A stretch of 64,000 bases of DNA from Pararhizobium_B sp963760965 (GTDB taxonomy: Bacteria > Pseudomonadota > Alphaproteobacteria > Rhizobiales > Rhizobiaceae), in contig CAVXEW010000006.1 in NCBI GenBank assembly GCA_963760965.1, positions 372,001 through 436,000 of the forward strand, written 5' to 3'. The notes under the pieces were generated by a model. It was not told the DNA's origin. It did not search any database and was given only the letters and a program-made list of their open reading frames with translations. Within the stretch, counting starts at the first letter, position 1. Every line of letters begins with the position of its first letter. A program made the translations under genes and the position numbers. Shown here piece after piece: positions 1 through 9,142 of the stretch.

Positions 1-708
1 GTGAAGCTGAAGGCAGGCGTCGAGTTGCAAAGTCACGTGGTCCTGACCGGCCGCACGACCATCGGCGAGCGCACGAGGATTTTCCCGGGCGCCGTCCTCG
101 GCGGCGAGCCGCAGAACGTCCATTATCGCGGCGAGCCCACCGAACTCGTCATCGGCGAAGAGTGCACGATCCGCGAAGGCGTGACCATGAGCATCGGCAT
201 GCCCGATGCCGGTGGCGTCACGACCGTCGGGAACCGTTCGCTGTTCCTTGCCTATTCCCATGTCGCGCATGATTGCCATGTCGGCAACGATGTGATCCTT
301 TCCAACAACGTGATGCTGGCGGGCCACGTGGTCGTCGGAGACCGGGTCATCATGGGCGGCGGCGCCGCCGTACACCAGTTCGCCCATATCGGGCACCACG
401 CCTTCGTCGGCGGAATGTCGGGCGTCAGCCACGACGTCATTCCCTACGGCATGCTGTTCGGGATGCCCGGCGTGCTCATCGGGCTGAACGTGATCGGCAT
501 GGAGCGAAGCGGCATCGACAAGGCCGAGATCCGCGTCGTGCGCCAGGCCTTCAAGCAGATATTCCACGGCAAGGGCTCCGTCCGGGAAAATGCGGAGGAG
601 ATGCGATCGGCCGGGACGGACAGCGCCGCGATCCGCGATATCCTCGATTTCATCCTTGCCGATCATGAGAGGTCGCTGACCTCCGCGGTGAAGTCCCACA
701 GGGGCTAA
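1..708 (+). CDS. lpxA: UDP-N-acetylglucosamine acyltransferase LpxA (5' end cut off)
   Basis: First committed step of lipid A synthesis: transfer of a 3-hydroxyacyl chain from ACP to UDP-GlcNAc in the cytoplasm. The 235 visible residues show the left-handed beta-helix hexapeptide repeats (runs such as VIGEECTIREG, HVGNDVILSNN, HVVVGDRVIMGG). The AGHVVV segment matches the catalytic-histidine region of the family, and AVHQFAHIG and GGMSGVSHDV follow. A helical C-terminal region (about 170-235) ends the protein. Family members are about 260-270 residues and the coding frame is open to base 1, so the true start lies upstream and the GTG at base 1 is probably internal. It ends 4 bp before lpxI, in the usual lpx operon. 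Confidence 0.95.
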   Translation: MKLKAGVELQSHVVLTGRTTIGERTRIFPGAVLGGEPQNVHYRGEPTELVIGEECTIREGVTMSIGMPDAGGVTTVGNRSLFLAYSHVAHDCHVGNDVILSNNVMLAGHVVVGDRVIMGGGAAVHQFAHIGHHAFVGGMSGVSHDVIPYGMLFGMPGVLIGLNVIGMERSGIDKAEIRVVRQAFKQIFHGKGSVRENAEEMRSAGTDSAAIRDILDFILADHERSLTSAVKSHRG

Positions 709-712
709 GGCC

Positions 713-1594
713 GTGACCGCCCCGGTCAGCCTGGCCGGCCAGGGCCGCCTGGCGATCATCGCGGGTGAGGGACGTTTGCCGCATGACGTTGCCCTCGCTG
801 CGAGGTGTGCCGGCGAGAACCCCTTCGTGGTAGCCCTCAGCGGCGAAGCCAACCAGGACTGGCAGGATTTCGACCACGTAAGCATCGGCATCGGCGACGC
901 GGCGGCACTGAGCCGCGCCTTGCGCGAAAACGGCGTCGCGCGCGTCATCATGTCGGGCGCGGTGAAGCGCCGGCCCGAATGGCGCGACATCCGGCCGACG
1001 TTCCGCATCATGTGGCAGTTGCCCTCGGTCCTGCGCATCCTGCTCGGCAAGGGAGACGACGTCGTTCTTCGCATGGTGATCGACCTGATCGAAAGTATGG
1101 GCCACACCGTCATCAGCGCCCAGGACGTCGTCCCCGACCTGCTTGCCGTGACGGGTCCGTTGACGCACACGCGCCCGTCGAAGGTCGACTGGACGGACAT
1201 CGAGGCCGGCCGCACCGCGGCTCTTGCGCTCGGCAGGCTCGACGTGGGCCAGGGCGCCGTGGCGGTGGGCGGGCGGGTGATCGCGCTCGAAGGCGCGGAA
1301 GGCACGGACCAGATGCTGCATCGTGTCGCCGGACTGCGTTCGGCCGGCCGCATTTCGGCGCGACGCCGGGGCGTCCTGGTCAAGTTCTGCAAGCCGCAGC
1401 AGGACGAACGAGCCGATCTGCCCTCGATCGGGCTGTCGACTGTGGAGAACGCCGCACGCGCCGGGCTCGCGGGGATCGCGGTCGAAGCCGGCCGGTCGCT
1501 CGTGCTCGACAGGCGCGAAATGGTTGCGCGGGCCGACGAACTCGGACTCTTCGTGGTCGGCATCGATAGGAATGAAAACGGAGCACCGTCATGA
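713..1594 (+). CDS. lpxI: UDP-2,3-diacylglucosamine diphosphatase LpxI
   Basis: Hydrolyses UDP-2,3-diacylglucosamine to lipid X and UMP in lipid A synthesis. It is the LpxI (DUF1009) type found in alphaproteobacteria, which lack LpxH. The 293-residue protein starts at GTG. The N-terminal domain begins LAIIAGEGRLPHDVA. The C-terminal domain carries KFCKPQQDERADLPSIG and the STVENAARAGLAGIAVEAG segment typical of the family. It lies between lpxA (4 bp upstream) and lpxB, whose ATG overlaps its stop by 4 bp, so the three genes are co-transcribed. Nothing unusual was seen. Confidence 0.93.
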   Translation: MTAPVSLAGQGRLAIIAGEGRLPHDVALAARCAGENPFVVALSGEANQDWQDFDHVSIGIGDAAALSRALRENGVARVIMSGAVKRRPEWRDIRPTFRIMWQLPSVLRILLGKGDDVVLRMVIDLIESMGHTVISAQDVVPDLLAVTGPLTHTRPSKVDWTDIEAGRTAALALGRLDVGQGAVAVGGRVIALEGAEGTDQMLHRVAGLRSAGRISARRRGVLVKFCKPQQDERADLPSIGLSTVENAARAGLAGIAVEAGRSLVLDRREMVARADELGLFVVGIDRNENGAPS

Positions 1595-2781
1595 CCGGCG
1601 ACGTGACGCTGCGGCGGCTGGCGGTCGTGGCTGGTGAAAGCTCGGGCGATGCGCTCGGAGCGGCGCTGATCGGTGCGCTTCGCCAGCGCCTCGGCGACGG
1701 AATCGAACTCGTCGGCGTCGGCGGCGAGGCCATGGAAGAGCAGGGGCTGCGATCACTGTTCGACTACCACGCCCTCTCCATTGTCGGAGCGAGCGCCGTC
1801 GTCACCCGGCTTCCGCTGATCGCGTGGCGGATCCGGCAGGCGGCGAGCGCAGTCATCAGGGCGAGGCCCGACATGCTGGTCATCATCGACAGTCCGGGCT
1901 TCACCCACCGCGTGGCCCGGCTCGTGCATCGGGCCCTTCCGGACCTCCCCATCGTCAACTATGTCTGCCCGACGGTCTGGGCATGGAAAGCATACCGGGC
2001 CAAGCGGATGACGGGCTATATCGATCACGTGCTGTCCGTCCTGCCGTTCGAGCCGGAGATCGTGGCCGCCCTCGGTGGTCCGCCGGTGACATATGTCGGC
2101 CATTCGCTGATCAGCGATCCGGGCCTCGTCGCCGCGCAGAAGGCCCAGGCCGGTCGCCGGCGCGCGCCCGCCCCGCAAGATCCGGGTCCGAGAACCTGTC
2201 TTGTTCTCCCCGGCTCGCGGACGAGCGAGCTGACGCGGCTTCTGCCCGTCTACGAAGACGCGGTCGCGGAACTGGCCGGCCGCAACCCGGCGATGCGGTT
2301 CGTGCTGCCGGCCGTCCGCCGCCACGAGCAGAGAATCCGGGAGACGGTCTCCCGCTGGGCTGTCAAGCCGGAGATCGTCGTCGGGCCGGCGGCGAAGTGG
2401 CAGGCGTTCGGCGAGGCGGACGCCGCCATGGCGGCCTCGGGAACCGTGCTTCTCGAACTGGCGATCGTGGGCGTGCCCTGCGTCTCCGTGTACAAGCTGG
2501 ATCCGCTCGCCCGGATGCTGATGCGGCGCATCAGGACATGGTCCGCCGCCTTGCCGAACCTCGTCGCCGACTATCCGGTCATAGCGGAATACGTAAACGA
2601 GATGGTCCGCCCCGCGCGCCTTGCCCGCTGGATGGAACGGCTGTCCAGTGAGACGCTGCACCGGCAGGCGATGATCGAGGGCTTCGACCTCGTGCGTGCG
2701 CGCATGTCGACCGAGCGACCTCCGAGCGAGCATGCCGCCGACATCGTGATCGAGACCTTCGAGAGGCGCCGGCAAAAATGA
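1591..2781 (+). CDS. lpxB: Lipid-A-disaccharide synthase LpxB
   Basis: Membrane-associated GT19 glycosyltransferase that joins lipid X and UDP-2,3-diacylglucosamine into the lipid A disaccharide. The 396-residue protein opens with VVAGESSGDALGAALI, the LpxB N-terminal signature. It continues with GVGGEAMEEQGLRSLFDY, VNYVCPTVWAWK and SGTVLLELAIVGVPCVSVYK, all typical of the family, and is of normal length. Its ATG overlaps the lpxI stop (ATGA). It ends right at a hairpin that serves the convergent gltA. Confidence 0.95.
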   Translation: MTGDVTLRRLAVVAGESSGDALGAALIGALRQRLGDGIELVGVGGEAMEEQGLRSLFDYHALSIVGASAVVTRLPLIAWRIRQAASAVIRARPDMLVIIDSPGFTHRVARLVHRALPDLPIVNYVCPTVWAWKAYRAKRMTGYIDHVLSVLPFEPEIVAALGGPPVTYVGHSLISDPGLVAAQKAQAGRRRAPAPQDPGPRTCLVLPGSRTSELTRLLPVYEDAVAELAGRNPAMRFVLPAVRRHEQRIRETVSRWAVKPEIVVGPAAKWQAFGEADAAMAASGTVLLELAIVGVPCVSVYKLDPLARMLMRRIRTWSAALPNLVADYPVIAEYVNEMVRPARLARWMERLSSETLHRQAMIEGFDLVRARMSTERPPSEHAADIVIETFERRRQK

Positions 2782-2784
2782 AAA

Positions 2785-2808
2785 ACGGCGCCCGCGAAAG
2801 GGCGCCGT
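2785..2808 (-). terminator. Rho-independent terminator of gltA
   Basis: A 9-bp perfect stem (ACGGCGCCC / GGGCGCCGT) with a 6-nt loop lies between the convergent lpxB and gltA stops. Read on the minus strand the stem is followed by TTTTTCATTTTT, a proper U-tract, so it mainly ends gltA transcripts. It may also slow lpxB read-through. Confidence 0.85.
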
Positions 2809-2835
2809 CGGAAGACGAACCGGTGCGCGGCCGGG

Positions 2836-4128
2836 TCAGCTGCGCTTCGAGATCGGAACGAACTCGCGCTGCGGAGCGCCGACATAGAGCTGCCGCGGAC
2901 GGCCGATGCGCTGGTTCGGGTCCTCGATCATCTCCTTCCACTGGGCGATCCACCCGACCGTGCGCGCCACGGCGAAGAGCACGGTGAACATCGTCGTCGG
3001 GAAGCCCAGTGCCTTCAGCGTGATGCCGGAATAGAAGTCGACGTTCGGATAGAGCTTCTTCTCGACGAAGTAGTCGTCGGTCAGCGCGATCTTTTCCAGC
3101 TCCATCGCCACCTCGAGCAGCGGATCGTCCTCGTGGCCCGTCTCCGCAAGCACCTCGTGGCAGGTCTTCTGCATGATCTTGGCGCGCGGGTCGTAGTTCT
3201 TGTAGACCCGGTGGCCGAAGCCCATCAGGCGGAAGGGATCGTCCTTGTCCTTGGCCCGCGCGATATATTCGGGGATGCGATCCGCCGTGCCGATTTCGGA
3301 CAGCATGTTGAGCGCCGCCTCGTTGGCGCCGCCGTGGGCCGGGCCCCAGAGGCAGGCGATGCCAGCTGCAATGCAGGCGAAGGGGTTCGCGCCGGACGAT
3401 CCGGCCAGTCGCACGGTCGACGTCGAGGCGTTCTGCTCGTGGTCGGCATGCAGGATGAAGATGCGGTCCATCGCACGGGCGAGCACCGGATTGATCTCGT
3501 ATTCCTCGCAGGGCACCGAAAAGCACATGCGCAGGAAGTTCGACGCGTAGTCGAGGTCGTTCTTGGGGTAAACGAAGGGCTGGCCGATATGGTACTTGTA
3601 GGCCATCGCCGCGATCGTCGGCATCTTGGCGATCATGCGAAGGCTGGCCACCATGCGCTGATGGGGATCGGTGATGTCGGTGGAGTCGTGGTAGAAGGCG
3701 GACATCGCGCCGACGACGCCGCACATGACGGCCATGGGATGCGCGTCGCGGCGGAAGCCGGTGAAGAACCGGTTCATCTGCTCGTGGACCATCGTGTGAT
3801 TGGTGACGCGATAGTCGAAGTCTTCCTTTTCAGCCTTCGTGGGCAACTCGCCGTAGAGCAGCAGGTAGCACACGTCGAGGAAGTCACCGTGCTCGGCCAG
3901 CTGGTCGATCGGATAGCCCCGGTGCAGCAGAACGCCCGCCTCACCGTCGATATAGGTGATCTTCAATTCGCAGGACGCAGTGGACGTGAAGCCCGGGTCG
4001 TAGGTGAAAGCCCCGGTCTGCTTGTAGAGCTGGCCGATGTCGTAGACGTGCGGACCGATGGATCCGGTGCGAACCGGAAGCTCGACTTCCTTGCCGTCGG
4101 CAACGAGTTTTGCGTCTTCATTCTTCAT
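2836..4128 (-). CDS. gltA: Citrate synthase (type II)
   Basis: Condenses acetyl-CoA and oxaloacetate at the entry of the TCA cycle. The 430-residue length is typical of the hexameric, NADH-regulated type of Gram-negative bacteria. The catalytic triad regions are present: the first histidine in LHADHEQNAST, the second in FGHRVYKNYDPRA and the aspartate in NVDFYSG. The ATG at 4128 has GGAAGGGT a few bases upstream. It stands alone on the minus strand, converging on lpxB and divergent from comEC. In many Hyphomicrobiales a gltX gene lies near here; none is present. Confidence 0.96.
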   Translation of the reverse strand: MKNEDAKLVADGKEVELPVRTGSIGPHVYDIGQLYKQTGAFTYDPGFTSTASCELKITYIDGEAGVLLHRGYPIDQLAEHGDFLDVCYLLLYGELPTKAEKEDFDYRVTNHTMVHEQMNRFFTGFRRDAHPMAVMCGVVGAMSAFYHDSTDITDPHQRMVASLRMIAKMPTIAAMAYKYHIGQPFVYPKNDLDYASNFLRMCFSVPCEEYEINPVLARAMDRIFILHADHEQNASTSTVRLAGSSGANPFACIAAGIACLWGPAHGGANEAALNMLSEIGTADRIPEYIARAKDKDDPFRLMGFGHRVYKNYDPRAKIMQKTCHEVLAETGHEDDPLLEVAMELEKIALTDDYFVEKKLYPNVDFYSGITLKALGFPTTMFTVLFAVARTVGWIAQWKEMIEDPNQRIGRPRQLYVGAPQREFVPISKRS

Positions 4129-4196
4129 GATGAACCCTTCCCGTCTTTGTGGATGTGACCGGAACGCGTCTCGGCCGCAGTAAGGAGATGCGTTTT

Positions 4197-4223
4197 GCTA
4201 TATGATTTCAGCCTCCGTGCCAA
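4197..4223 (-). promoter_or_regulatory. Possible gltA promoter
   Basis: On the minus strand TTGGCA (4223-4218) is followed after 15 bp by TATAGC (4202-4197), about 70-95 bp upstream of the gltA ATG. The spacer is short for a sigma-70-type promoter, so this is only a candidate. The 366 bp between gltA and comEC contain nothing else I can support; the short frames there show no family features. Confidence 0.3.
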
Positions 4224-4494
4224 GCTTCCGCACCTGCAATGCTGCGACGCAACGACGCGCGCCGGCCCGAGGCCGCCGGCTCACGCGCTGAAAGAACACC
4301 ACAAAAAAACCAATGGGTTCGAGGCATCGTTCAGTTCGTTGCAATGCGTCATCGGGACGGACTGCAGGCTGCCGGACGAGACAGGGGATCGGTTTCGGAA
4401 GGTTTCGGCGCGCAAGGAGACACCACGGAAATCGCGGGTGGCACCACTATGAACTAGCGGGATACGATTGCCCTTCAAGTGGCTGGGCAACAAT

Positions 4495-7014
4495 ATGGCC
4501 GAACAGGCGGAAACTCTGCCGAGACAGGGGAACCCTGATCCGGGGCTCGCGGTCGGCGAGCGGGCGGCCTTCGGCGGCGCGGCGCGGGTATCTTTCCTGG
4601 ATGGGCCGGGGCGGCGGCCGCTTGCCAGCCCCCGCCGCCTGGAACCGCCGTCCCTGCGACACTGGATCGCGCGGCAACTGGCGGAGGAGGCCCGGTACGG
4701 CCACGGCTTCCTGTGGATGCCGGTGGCGATGGCCGCCGGCGCGGCACTCGATCTCTCGGCGCCCCGCGACATCGCCTTGCCGGCGCTCGTCGTTCCCCTC
4801 GCAGTCCTGATCCTTCTGGCCTGGGCGACTCGCGCAAAGGGATGGCGGGGAGCGCCCTTCCTCGTGGCAGCCGCGGCGCTCTTCGCCGGCCTGACCGCCG
4901 CCTCCGTGCAGGTTCGCATGGAAGCCACGACAATTCTCGACGGCCCCGTCGTCACGCGCCTGACGGGCGTCGTCCTGTCGCGGGAGCCGGCCGGCAAGAG
5001 CGGCTGGCGCTATCTGGTCGAGCTGACTTCGACATCGCACCCGGTGATCCGGCGGCCTCCCGAGCGTGTGCACCTCGTGGCGAGGGGCAGGCAGGTTCCG
5101 GTCGAGCCCGGGCAGGGGATCAGCGGGCTCGCCCGGTTGCTTCCGCCTTCCGGGCCGGCCCTTCCGGGAGGATACGATTTCGGCTTCAATTCCTTCTTCC
5201 AGCATGTCGGCGCGATCGGGTTCTTCTACGGACCGCCCCACGCTGCCGATGTGCCGCTGGCAGCCGGCCGGAGCGGGATCGCCGGCTTCACGAACGCCGT
5301 CGCGCAGCTGCGGCAGGGCATCGACAGCCGCATCCGGGCGGTGCTGCCGGGGGATGCCGGAGCGCTCGCCGCCGCCCTCATTGTCGCCGATCGCGGCGCC
5401 ATCCCGAAGCCGGTCGTCCAGGCGCTGCGCGACGCCGGGCTGGCCCATATACTGGCCATCTCCGGCCTGCACATGGTGCTCGTCTCCGGCACCGTCTTCC
5501 TCGTGCTGCGCCTGTTGCTCGGCCTGTCGCAGACAGCCGCGGAGAGGCTGCCCGCAAAGAAGATAGCCGCGGTGGCGGCGCTCGTCGTCGCCACCGCCTA
5601 TCTCGTCCTGTCGGGGGTAGCGGTCTCCACCCTGCGCGCCTGGATCATGCTTGCGATCATGCTCTTCGCCGCGCTTCTGGACCGCCCCGCGCTGACGTTG
5701 CGCAACGTCGCCATCGCCGCAGCCGCGATAATCCTGGCCAACCCCGCAGCCGTGCTCGGGCCGAGCTTCCAGATGTCCTTCGCGGCGACGATGGCCCTGA
5801 TCGCAGGATATTCGGCACTGAGCCGATCCCGCCTCGGCAGGGGGCGGGAAACGGCCGGCGCACGACCGTTCCGCTTCGTGCTCAAGTCCCTGGGCGCAAT
5901 CGTCTTCACCTCTCTCGTCGCCGGTTCGGCGACCGGCATCTTCGCTGCCTATCACTTCCAGCAAGTCGCGACACTCGGCGCCGTCGGCAATCTCCTGGCG
6001 ATGCCGCTGATCAGCTTCCTCGTCATGCCTATGGGGCTCCTCGGCACTTTGCTCATGCCCTACGGCCTCGAGGCCTGGCCGCTCAAGCTGATGGGCACCG
6101 CACTCGACGCCGTGATTTCCATAGCCTTCCGTGTGCAGGCGCTCGGCGGGACAGAGATGACCGGCCGCGTGCCGGCCACCGTCCTTGTGGTTTTCGTCGC
6201 CGGTTTCACGATGCTGGTGCTGCTGCGCTCACGGCTCCGCAGGGTCGGCCTGGTCGTCATTGCCGCTTCGCTCCTGCTGGACGTCTCTCTCCTCGCGCCG
6301 CGCCGGCCCGACATCCTCATCGCCGAAGACGGCGTCCTCGTCGGACTGCCGGCGCAGAACGGCATCGCCACGAACCGCAAGCGCCCGCCTTCCTTCGTCT
6401 TCGACCAGTGGCTGGCAGCCCTCGCCGGGAAGCGGGCCGTGCCGCCGGGACAAATGCCCCTCGCGCCGGGCGAGCGGCCCGCAAAGCGGAAGAAAGGTGC
6501 GGCCGCGACGCCGGCCACTCCCGGCGGGATCGCCGCGATGGGCGCCGCGCTCCAGCGCCGTGCCACCGGCTTCCTCTGCTATGGAGGGAAATGGTGCGCC
6601 GCTTCCGTCGCCGGGGGACTGCGGCTCGTGACGGTCGCCGACCTTGCCTATCTCGGCACCGCCTGCGACCTGGCGAAGATCGTCGTCGTTTCCCGGCCGG
6701 TCCGCATGTCGCGTTGCCGAAACGGAACGCTGCTCTTCACTGCGCGCACGCTCCGGCGGTCGGGCTCCATCGAGATCCTCGTGGATCGCATCCCGAGGCC
6801 GCCGGGGAAGCCACCGCCGGCAGACCGGTTCACGTCTTCCGCGCACGACCCGCCACGGGATGCAGCGACCGCCTACCGCCTGACGATCACGTCTGCTCTC
6901 GGCGGCGTCGTTCGACCCTGGACGGTCCAGCGCTACTACGACTGGCACGACCGCAGCTTCGACTTCGGCGCCGCCGGGCCCGGGACCAGGACGCTAGTGG
7001 TACCGGCGGATTAA
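4495..7014 (+). CDS. comEC: ComEC/Rec2 family competence protein
   Basis: Predicted inner-membrane DNA channel for uptake of single-stranded DNA. The protein is about 839 residues. An N-terminal hydrophobic region with the OB-like DUF4131 domain comes first (roughly residues 60-250). The competence domain follows, with HILAISGLHMVLVSG, VSTLRAWIMLAIML and LGPSFQMSFAATMALI and about ten hydrophobic helices. The C-terminal part (from about 610) resembles a degenerate metallo-beta-lactamase-like region; it lacks an HxHxDH motif, as in many alphaproteobacterial ComEC proteins. I chose the ATG at 4495 over a TTG at 4468. The 3' end overlaps lexA tail-to-tail by 21 bp. Confidence 0.9.
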   Translation: MAEQAETLPRQGNPDPGLAVGERAAFGGAARVSFLDGPGRRPLASPRRLEPPSLRHWIARQLAEEARYGHGFLWMPVAMAAGAALDLSAPRDIALPALVVPLAVLILLAWATRAKGWRGAPFLVAAAALFAGLTAASVQVRMEATTILDGPVVTRLTGVVLSREPAGKSGWRYLVELTSTSHPVIRRPPERVHLVARGRQVPVEPGQGISGLARLLPPSGPALPGGYDFGFNSFFQHVGAIGFFYGPPHAADVPLAAGRSGIAGFTNAVAQLRQGIDSRIRAVLPGDAGALAAALIVADRGAIPKPVVQALRDAGLAHILAISGLHMVLVSGTVFLVLRLLLGLSQTAAERLPAKKIAAVAALVVATAYLVLSGVAVSTLRAWIMLAIMLFAALLDRPALTLRNVAIAAAAIILANPAAVLGPSFQMSFAATMALIAGYSALSRSRLGRGRETAGARPFRFVLKSLGAIVFTSLVAGSATGIFAAYHFQQVATLGAVGNLLAMPLISFLVMPMGLLGTLLMPYGLEAWPLKLMGTALDAVISIAFRVQALGGTEMTGRVPATVLVVFVAGFTMLVLLRSRLRRVGLVVIAASLLLDVSLLAPRRPDILIAEDGVLVGLPAQNGIATNRKRPPSFVFDQWLAALAGKRAVPPGQMPLAPGERPAKRKKGAAATPATPGGIAAMGAALQRRATGFLCYGGKWCAASVAGGLRLVTVADLAYLGTACDLAKIVVVSRPVRMSRCRNGTLLFTARTLRRSGSIEILVDRIPRPPGKPPPADRFTSSAHDPPRDAATAYRLTITSALGGVVRPWTVQRYYDWHDRSFDFGAAGPGTRTLVVPAD

Positions 7015-7710
7015 CCCCACCAGCCGACCCTGGATCTTGACGCGGTCCGGGCCGAAGATGCGCGTCTCGTAGGCCGGGTTCGCCGCTTCGAGCGCAATCG
7101 AAGCGCCCTTGCGGCGGAACCGCTTCAGCGTGGCTTCCTCGTCGTCGACCAGGGCGACGACAATCTCCCCGGGACTGGCGGTGGAAGCGTTGCGGATGAT
7201 TACCGTGTCGCCGTCGAAGATGCCGGCCTCGATCATCGAGTCGCCCTTGACCTCCAGAGCGTAGTGCTCGCCGCTGCCGAGCATGTCGAGTGGCACGGCG
7301 ATGTCGTGGGTGTTGTTCTGGATTGCGGAGATCGGCACGCCGGCGGCGATGCGGCCCATCACGGGTATGCTGGCGGTGCCGGCGGCCTCCTGCGCTTCCG
7401 GCCGCGGCTGGGGCGCCGGCGCGGGCGCCTTGCCCAGGCTTCCTTCAATGACGCTCGGCGAGAACGGCTTTCGAACCTGCGGAGACGGGCTGTAGGACTC
7501 CGGCAGGCGGATCACCTCCAGCGCCCGGGCCCTGTTCGGGAGCCGGCGGATGAAACCGCGCTCCTCGAGGGCGGTGATGAGCCGGTGAATGCCGGATTTC
7601 GAGGCAAGGTCCAGCGCCTCCTTCATCTCGTCGAAGGAAGGCGGAATGCCGCTCTCCTTCATCCGCTCATGGATGAACAGCAGCAATTCGTGTTGCTTGC
7701 GCGTCAGCAT
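6994..7710 (-). CDS. lexA: SOS repressor LexA
   Basis: Transcriptional repressor of the DNA-damage response that inactivates itself by RecA*-stimulated autocleavage. In 238 residues it has an N-terminal winged helix (MLTRKQHELLLFIHERM, then KSGIHRLITALEERGFI). The linker is proline/alanine-rich. The Ala123-Gly124 cleavage site lies in GRIAAGVPI, the catalytic Ser158 in KGDSMIEAG and Lys196 in EATLKRF. It is autoregulated through the SOS box at 7759-7773. It converges on comEC with overlapping 3' ends. Confidence 0.97.
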   Translation of the reverse strand: MLTRKQHELLLFIHERMKESGIPPSFDEMKEALDLASKSGIHRLITALEERGFIRRLPNRARALEVIRLPESYSPSPQVRKPFSPSVIEGSLGKAPAPAPQPRPEAQEAAGTASIPVMGRIAAGVPISAIQNNTHDIAVPLDMLGSGEHYALEVKGDSMIEAGIFDGDTVIIRNASTASPGEIVVALVDDEEATLKRFRRKGASIALEAANPAYETRIFGPDRVKIQGRLVGLIRRYH

Positions 7711-7758
7711 CGAGCCCCTCCGGGGAGAAATGAAACAAATCCAGAACGAACACTATAT

Positions 7759-7773
7759 GTTCTAGTTGTGTTC
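7759..7773 (-). promoter_or_regulatory. LexA-binding SOS box
   Basis: The minus strand reads GAACACAACTAGAAC, an exact match to the alphaproteobacterial LexA consensus GAAC-N7-GAAC. It lies about 50 bp upstream of the lexA ATG, where autoregulation is expected. Confidence 0.88.
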
Positions 7774-7832
7774 CGCAAGTCGTTAACAAAGGTTCAATCA
7801 GGGGGGATTTTTTCGCAAGCAATGACCCGGTA

Positions 7833-7863
7833 GTCCGCCGGGCCTCGAACCGGACCGGCGGAC
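7833..7863 (-). terminator. Hairpin after the ABC-transporter operon
   Basis: A 9-bp perfect inverted repeat (GTCCGCCGG / CCGGCGGAC, 13-nt loop) lies just past the stop of the substrate-binding protein gene. There is no U-tract immediately after it, so it is a plausible but weak terminator. Confidence 0.5.
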
Positions 7864-7884
7864 GGTGTTCGCCTGCTTGATGCT

Positions 7885-9117
7885 TCAGCCTTTCACCTCG
7901 CCGCTGATGACCTTGCCGAAATTCTCCCAGCGCTTTCCGTCGAACTTCATCAGCTGCATCTGCTCGATCGGAAAGTAGTCGGTCGGGCTGGTGTTCATGC
8001 TCATTCCCGGCAGGAACAGCGGCAGCCTGACGTCCTTCATTGCGGCCGCCTGCTTCATGACGTTCTCGCGGGTCAGGTCGTCGCCGCATTGCTGCAGGAC
8101 GTGGACCAGCGTCTGCGCCACCGAGTAGCCGTAGATCGTGAAGCTGGAGTTCTTGTCGCCGTCCGGATAGTACTTGTCCATGAAGGCGCTCCAGTCGGCG
8201 ACGCCCTTGTCTTCCTTCCATTGCGGGTCCTGGGGGTCCTTGAGATAGGCGGTGGAGATGACGCCGGTGGACGCTTCGAGGCCGGCCGGCTTCAGCACGG
8301 CACCGACCGAATTGGAGACGTTGGCCACGATCTCGGTCGCCTTCCATCCGATCTCGTGCGCCTTCTTGATCGCCTGCGCGGCGAATTTCGGCGTGGCGAT
8401 GTTGATGAAGACGTCGGCGCCGGAGGCCTTCAGCTTGACCACCTCCGAATCAACCGTCGGTTCCGACACCTCGTAGGGTGCCTTGGCGACGATCATCGAC
8501 TTCTTGTCGCCGAGACCGGCCTCGAGGCCGTGCAGCAGGTCCTTTCCGAAATCGTCGTTCTGGTACATCACTCCGATCTTGGCGTCAGGGTGCTCGCTGG
8601 CGATCCACTTGCCGTAGATGCGGCCCTCGCTCTGGTAGTTCGGCTGCCAGCCCATCGTCCAGTGATACTTGGCGGGATTTCCGAACATCGTCGCGCCGGT
8701 GGCCACGAAGAGTTGCGGCACCTTCTTGATGTTCATGTATTTCTCGATTGCCGCGTTCGACGGCGTGCCGAGGGACTGGAAGATGAGCAGCACCTGGTCG
8801 CTCTCGACGAGCTTGCGCGCCTGCTCGACGGCTTTCGGAGGCGAATAGCCGTCGTCATACGAGACGAAATCGATCTTGCGGCCGTTGACGCCTCCGTCGT
8901 CGTTGACCTTCTTGAAGTAGGCAGCGATCGTCTTGGCGATCTGCGAATAGGCCGAGGCCGGACCGCTGTAGGGGGCGATGTTGCCGATCTTGATGGTGCT
9001 GTCGGACGCGCCGGGTCCGTACTTTCCGGCCGCCCGGGCCGCGTGGCCGGCTGCGAGCCACGAGCCGGCGACGAGTGCGGCTCCGGCCATTCCGAGGACG
9101 ATACGACGTGTATGCAT
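7885..9117 (-). CDS. ABC transporter periplasmic substrate-binding protein (Leu/Ile/Val family)
   Basis: Periplasmic binding protein of a branched-chain-type (HAAT) ABC importer. The 410-residue protein has an N-terminal signal peptide (basic MHTRRIV, hydrophobic core, AARAAG cleavage area). The mature domain follows the Peripla_BP_6 pattern: IKIGNIAPYSGPASAYSQIAKT, NDDGGVNGRKIDFVSYDDGYSPPKAVEQARKLVE. The start at 9117 is preceded by GGGAGGAAA. It is the last gene of the iclR-liv operon, 25 bp after the second permease gene. Given the beta-oxidation operon next door, the ligand is probably a fatty, aromatic or dicarboxylic acid rather than an amino acid. That is inference. Confidence 0.9.
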   Translation of the reverse strand: MHTRRIVLGMAGAALVAGSWLAAGHAARAAGKYGPGASDSTIKIGNIAPYSGPASAYSQIAKTIAAYFKKVNDDGGVNGRKIDFVSYDDGYSPPKAVEQARKLVESDQVLLIFQSLGTPSNAAIEKYMNIKKVPQLFVATGATMFGNPAKYHWTMGWQPNYQSEGRIYGKWIASEHPDAKIGVMYQNDDFGKDLLHGLEAGLGDKKSMIVAKAPYEVSEPTVDSEVVKLKASGADVFINIATPKFAAQAIKKAHEIGWKATEIVANVSNSVGAVLKPAGLEASTGVISTAYLKDPQDPQWKEDKGVADWSAFMDKYYPDGDKNSSFTIYGYSVAQTLVHVLQQCGDDLTRENVMKQAAAMKDVRLPLFLPGMSMNTSPTDYFPIEQMQLMKFDGKRWENFGKVISGEVKG

Positions 9118-9142
9118 GCTTTCCTCCCTTTGAAAGCCGCGA

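Noticed and set aside
4195..4452. Short plus-strand frames between gltA and comEC
   Set aside because: No homology-like features, no ribosome-binding site; best read as promoter and leader DNA.
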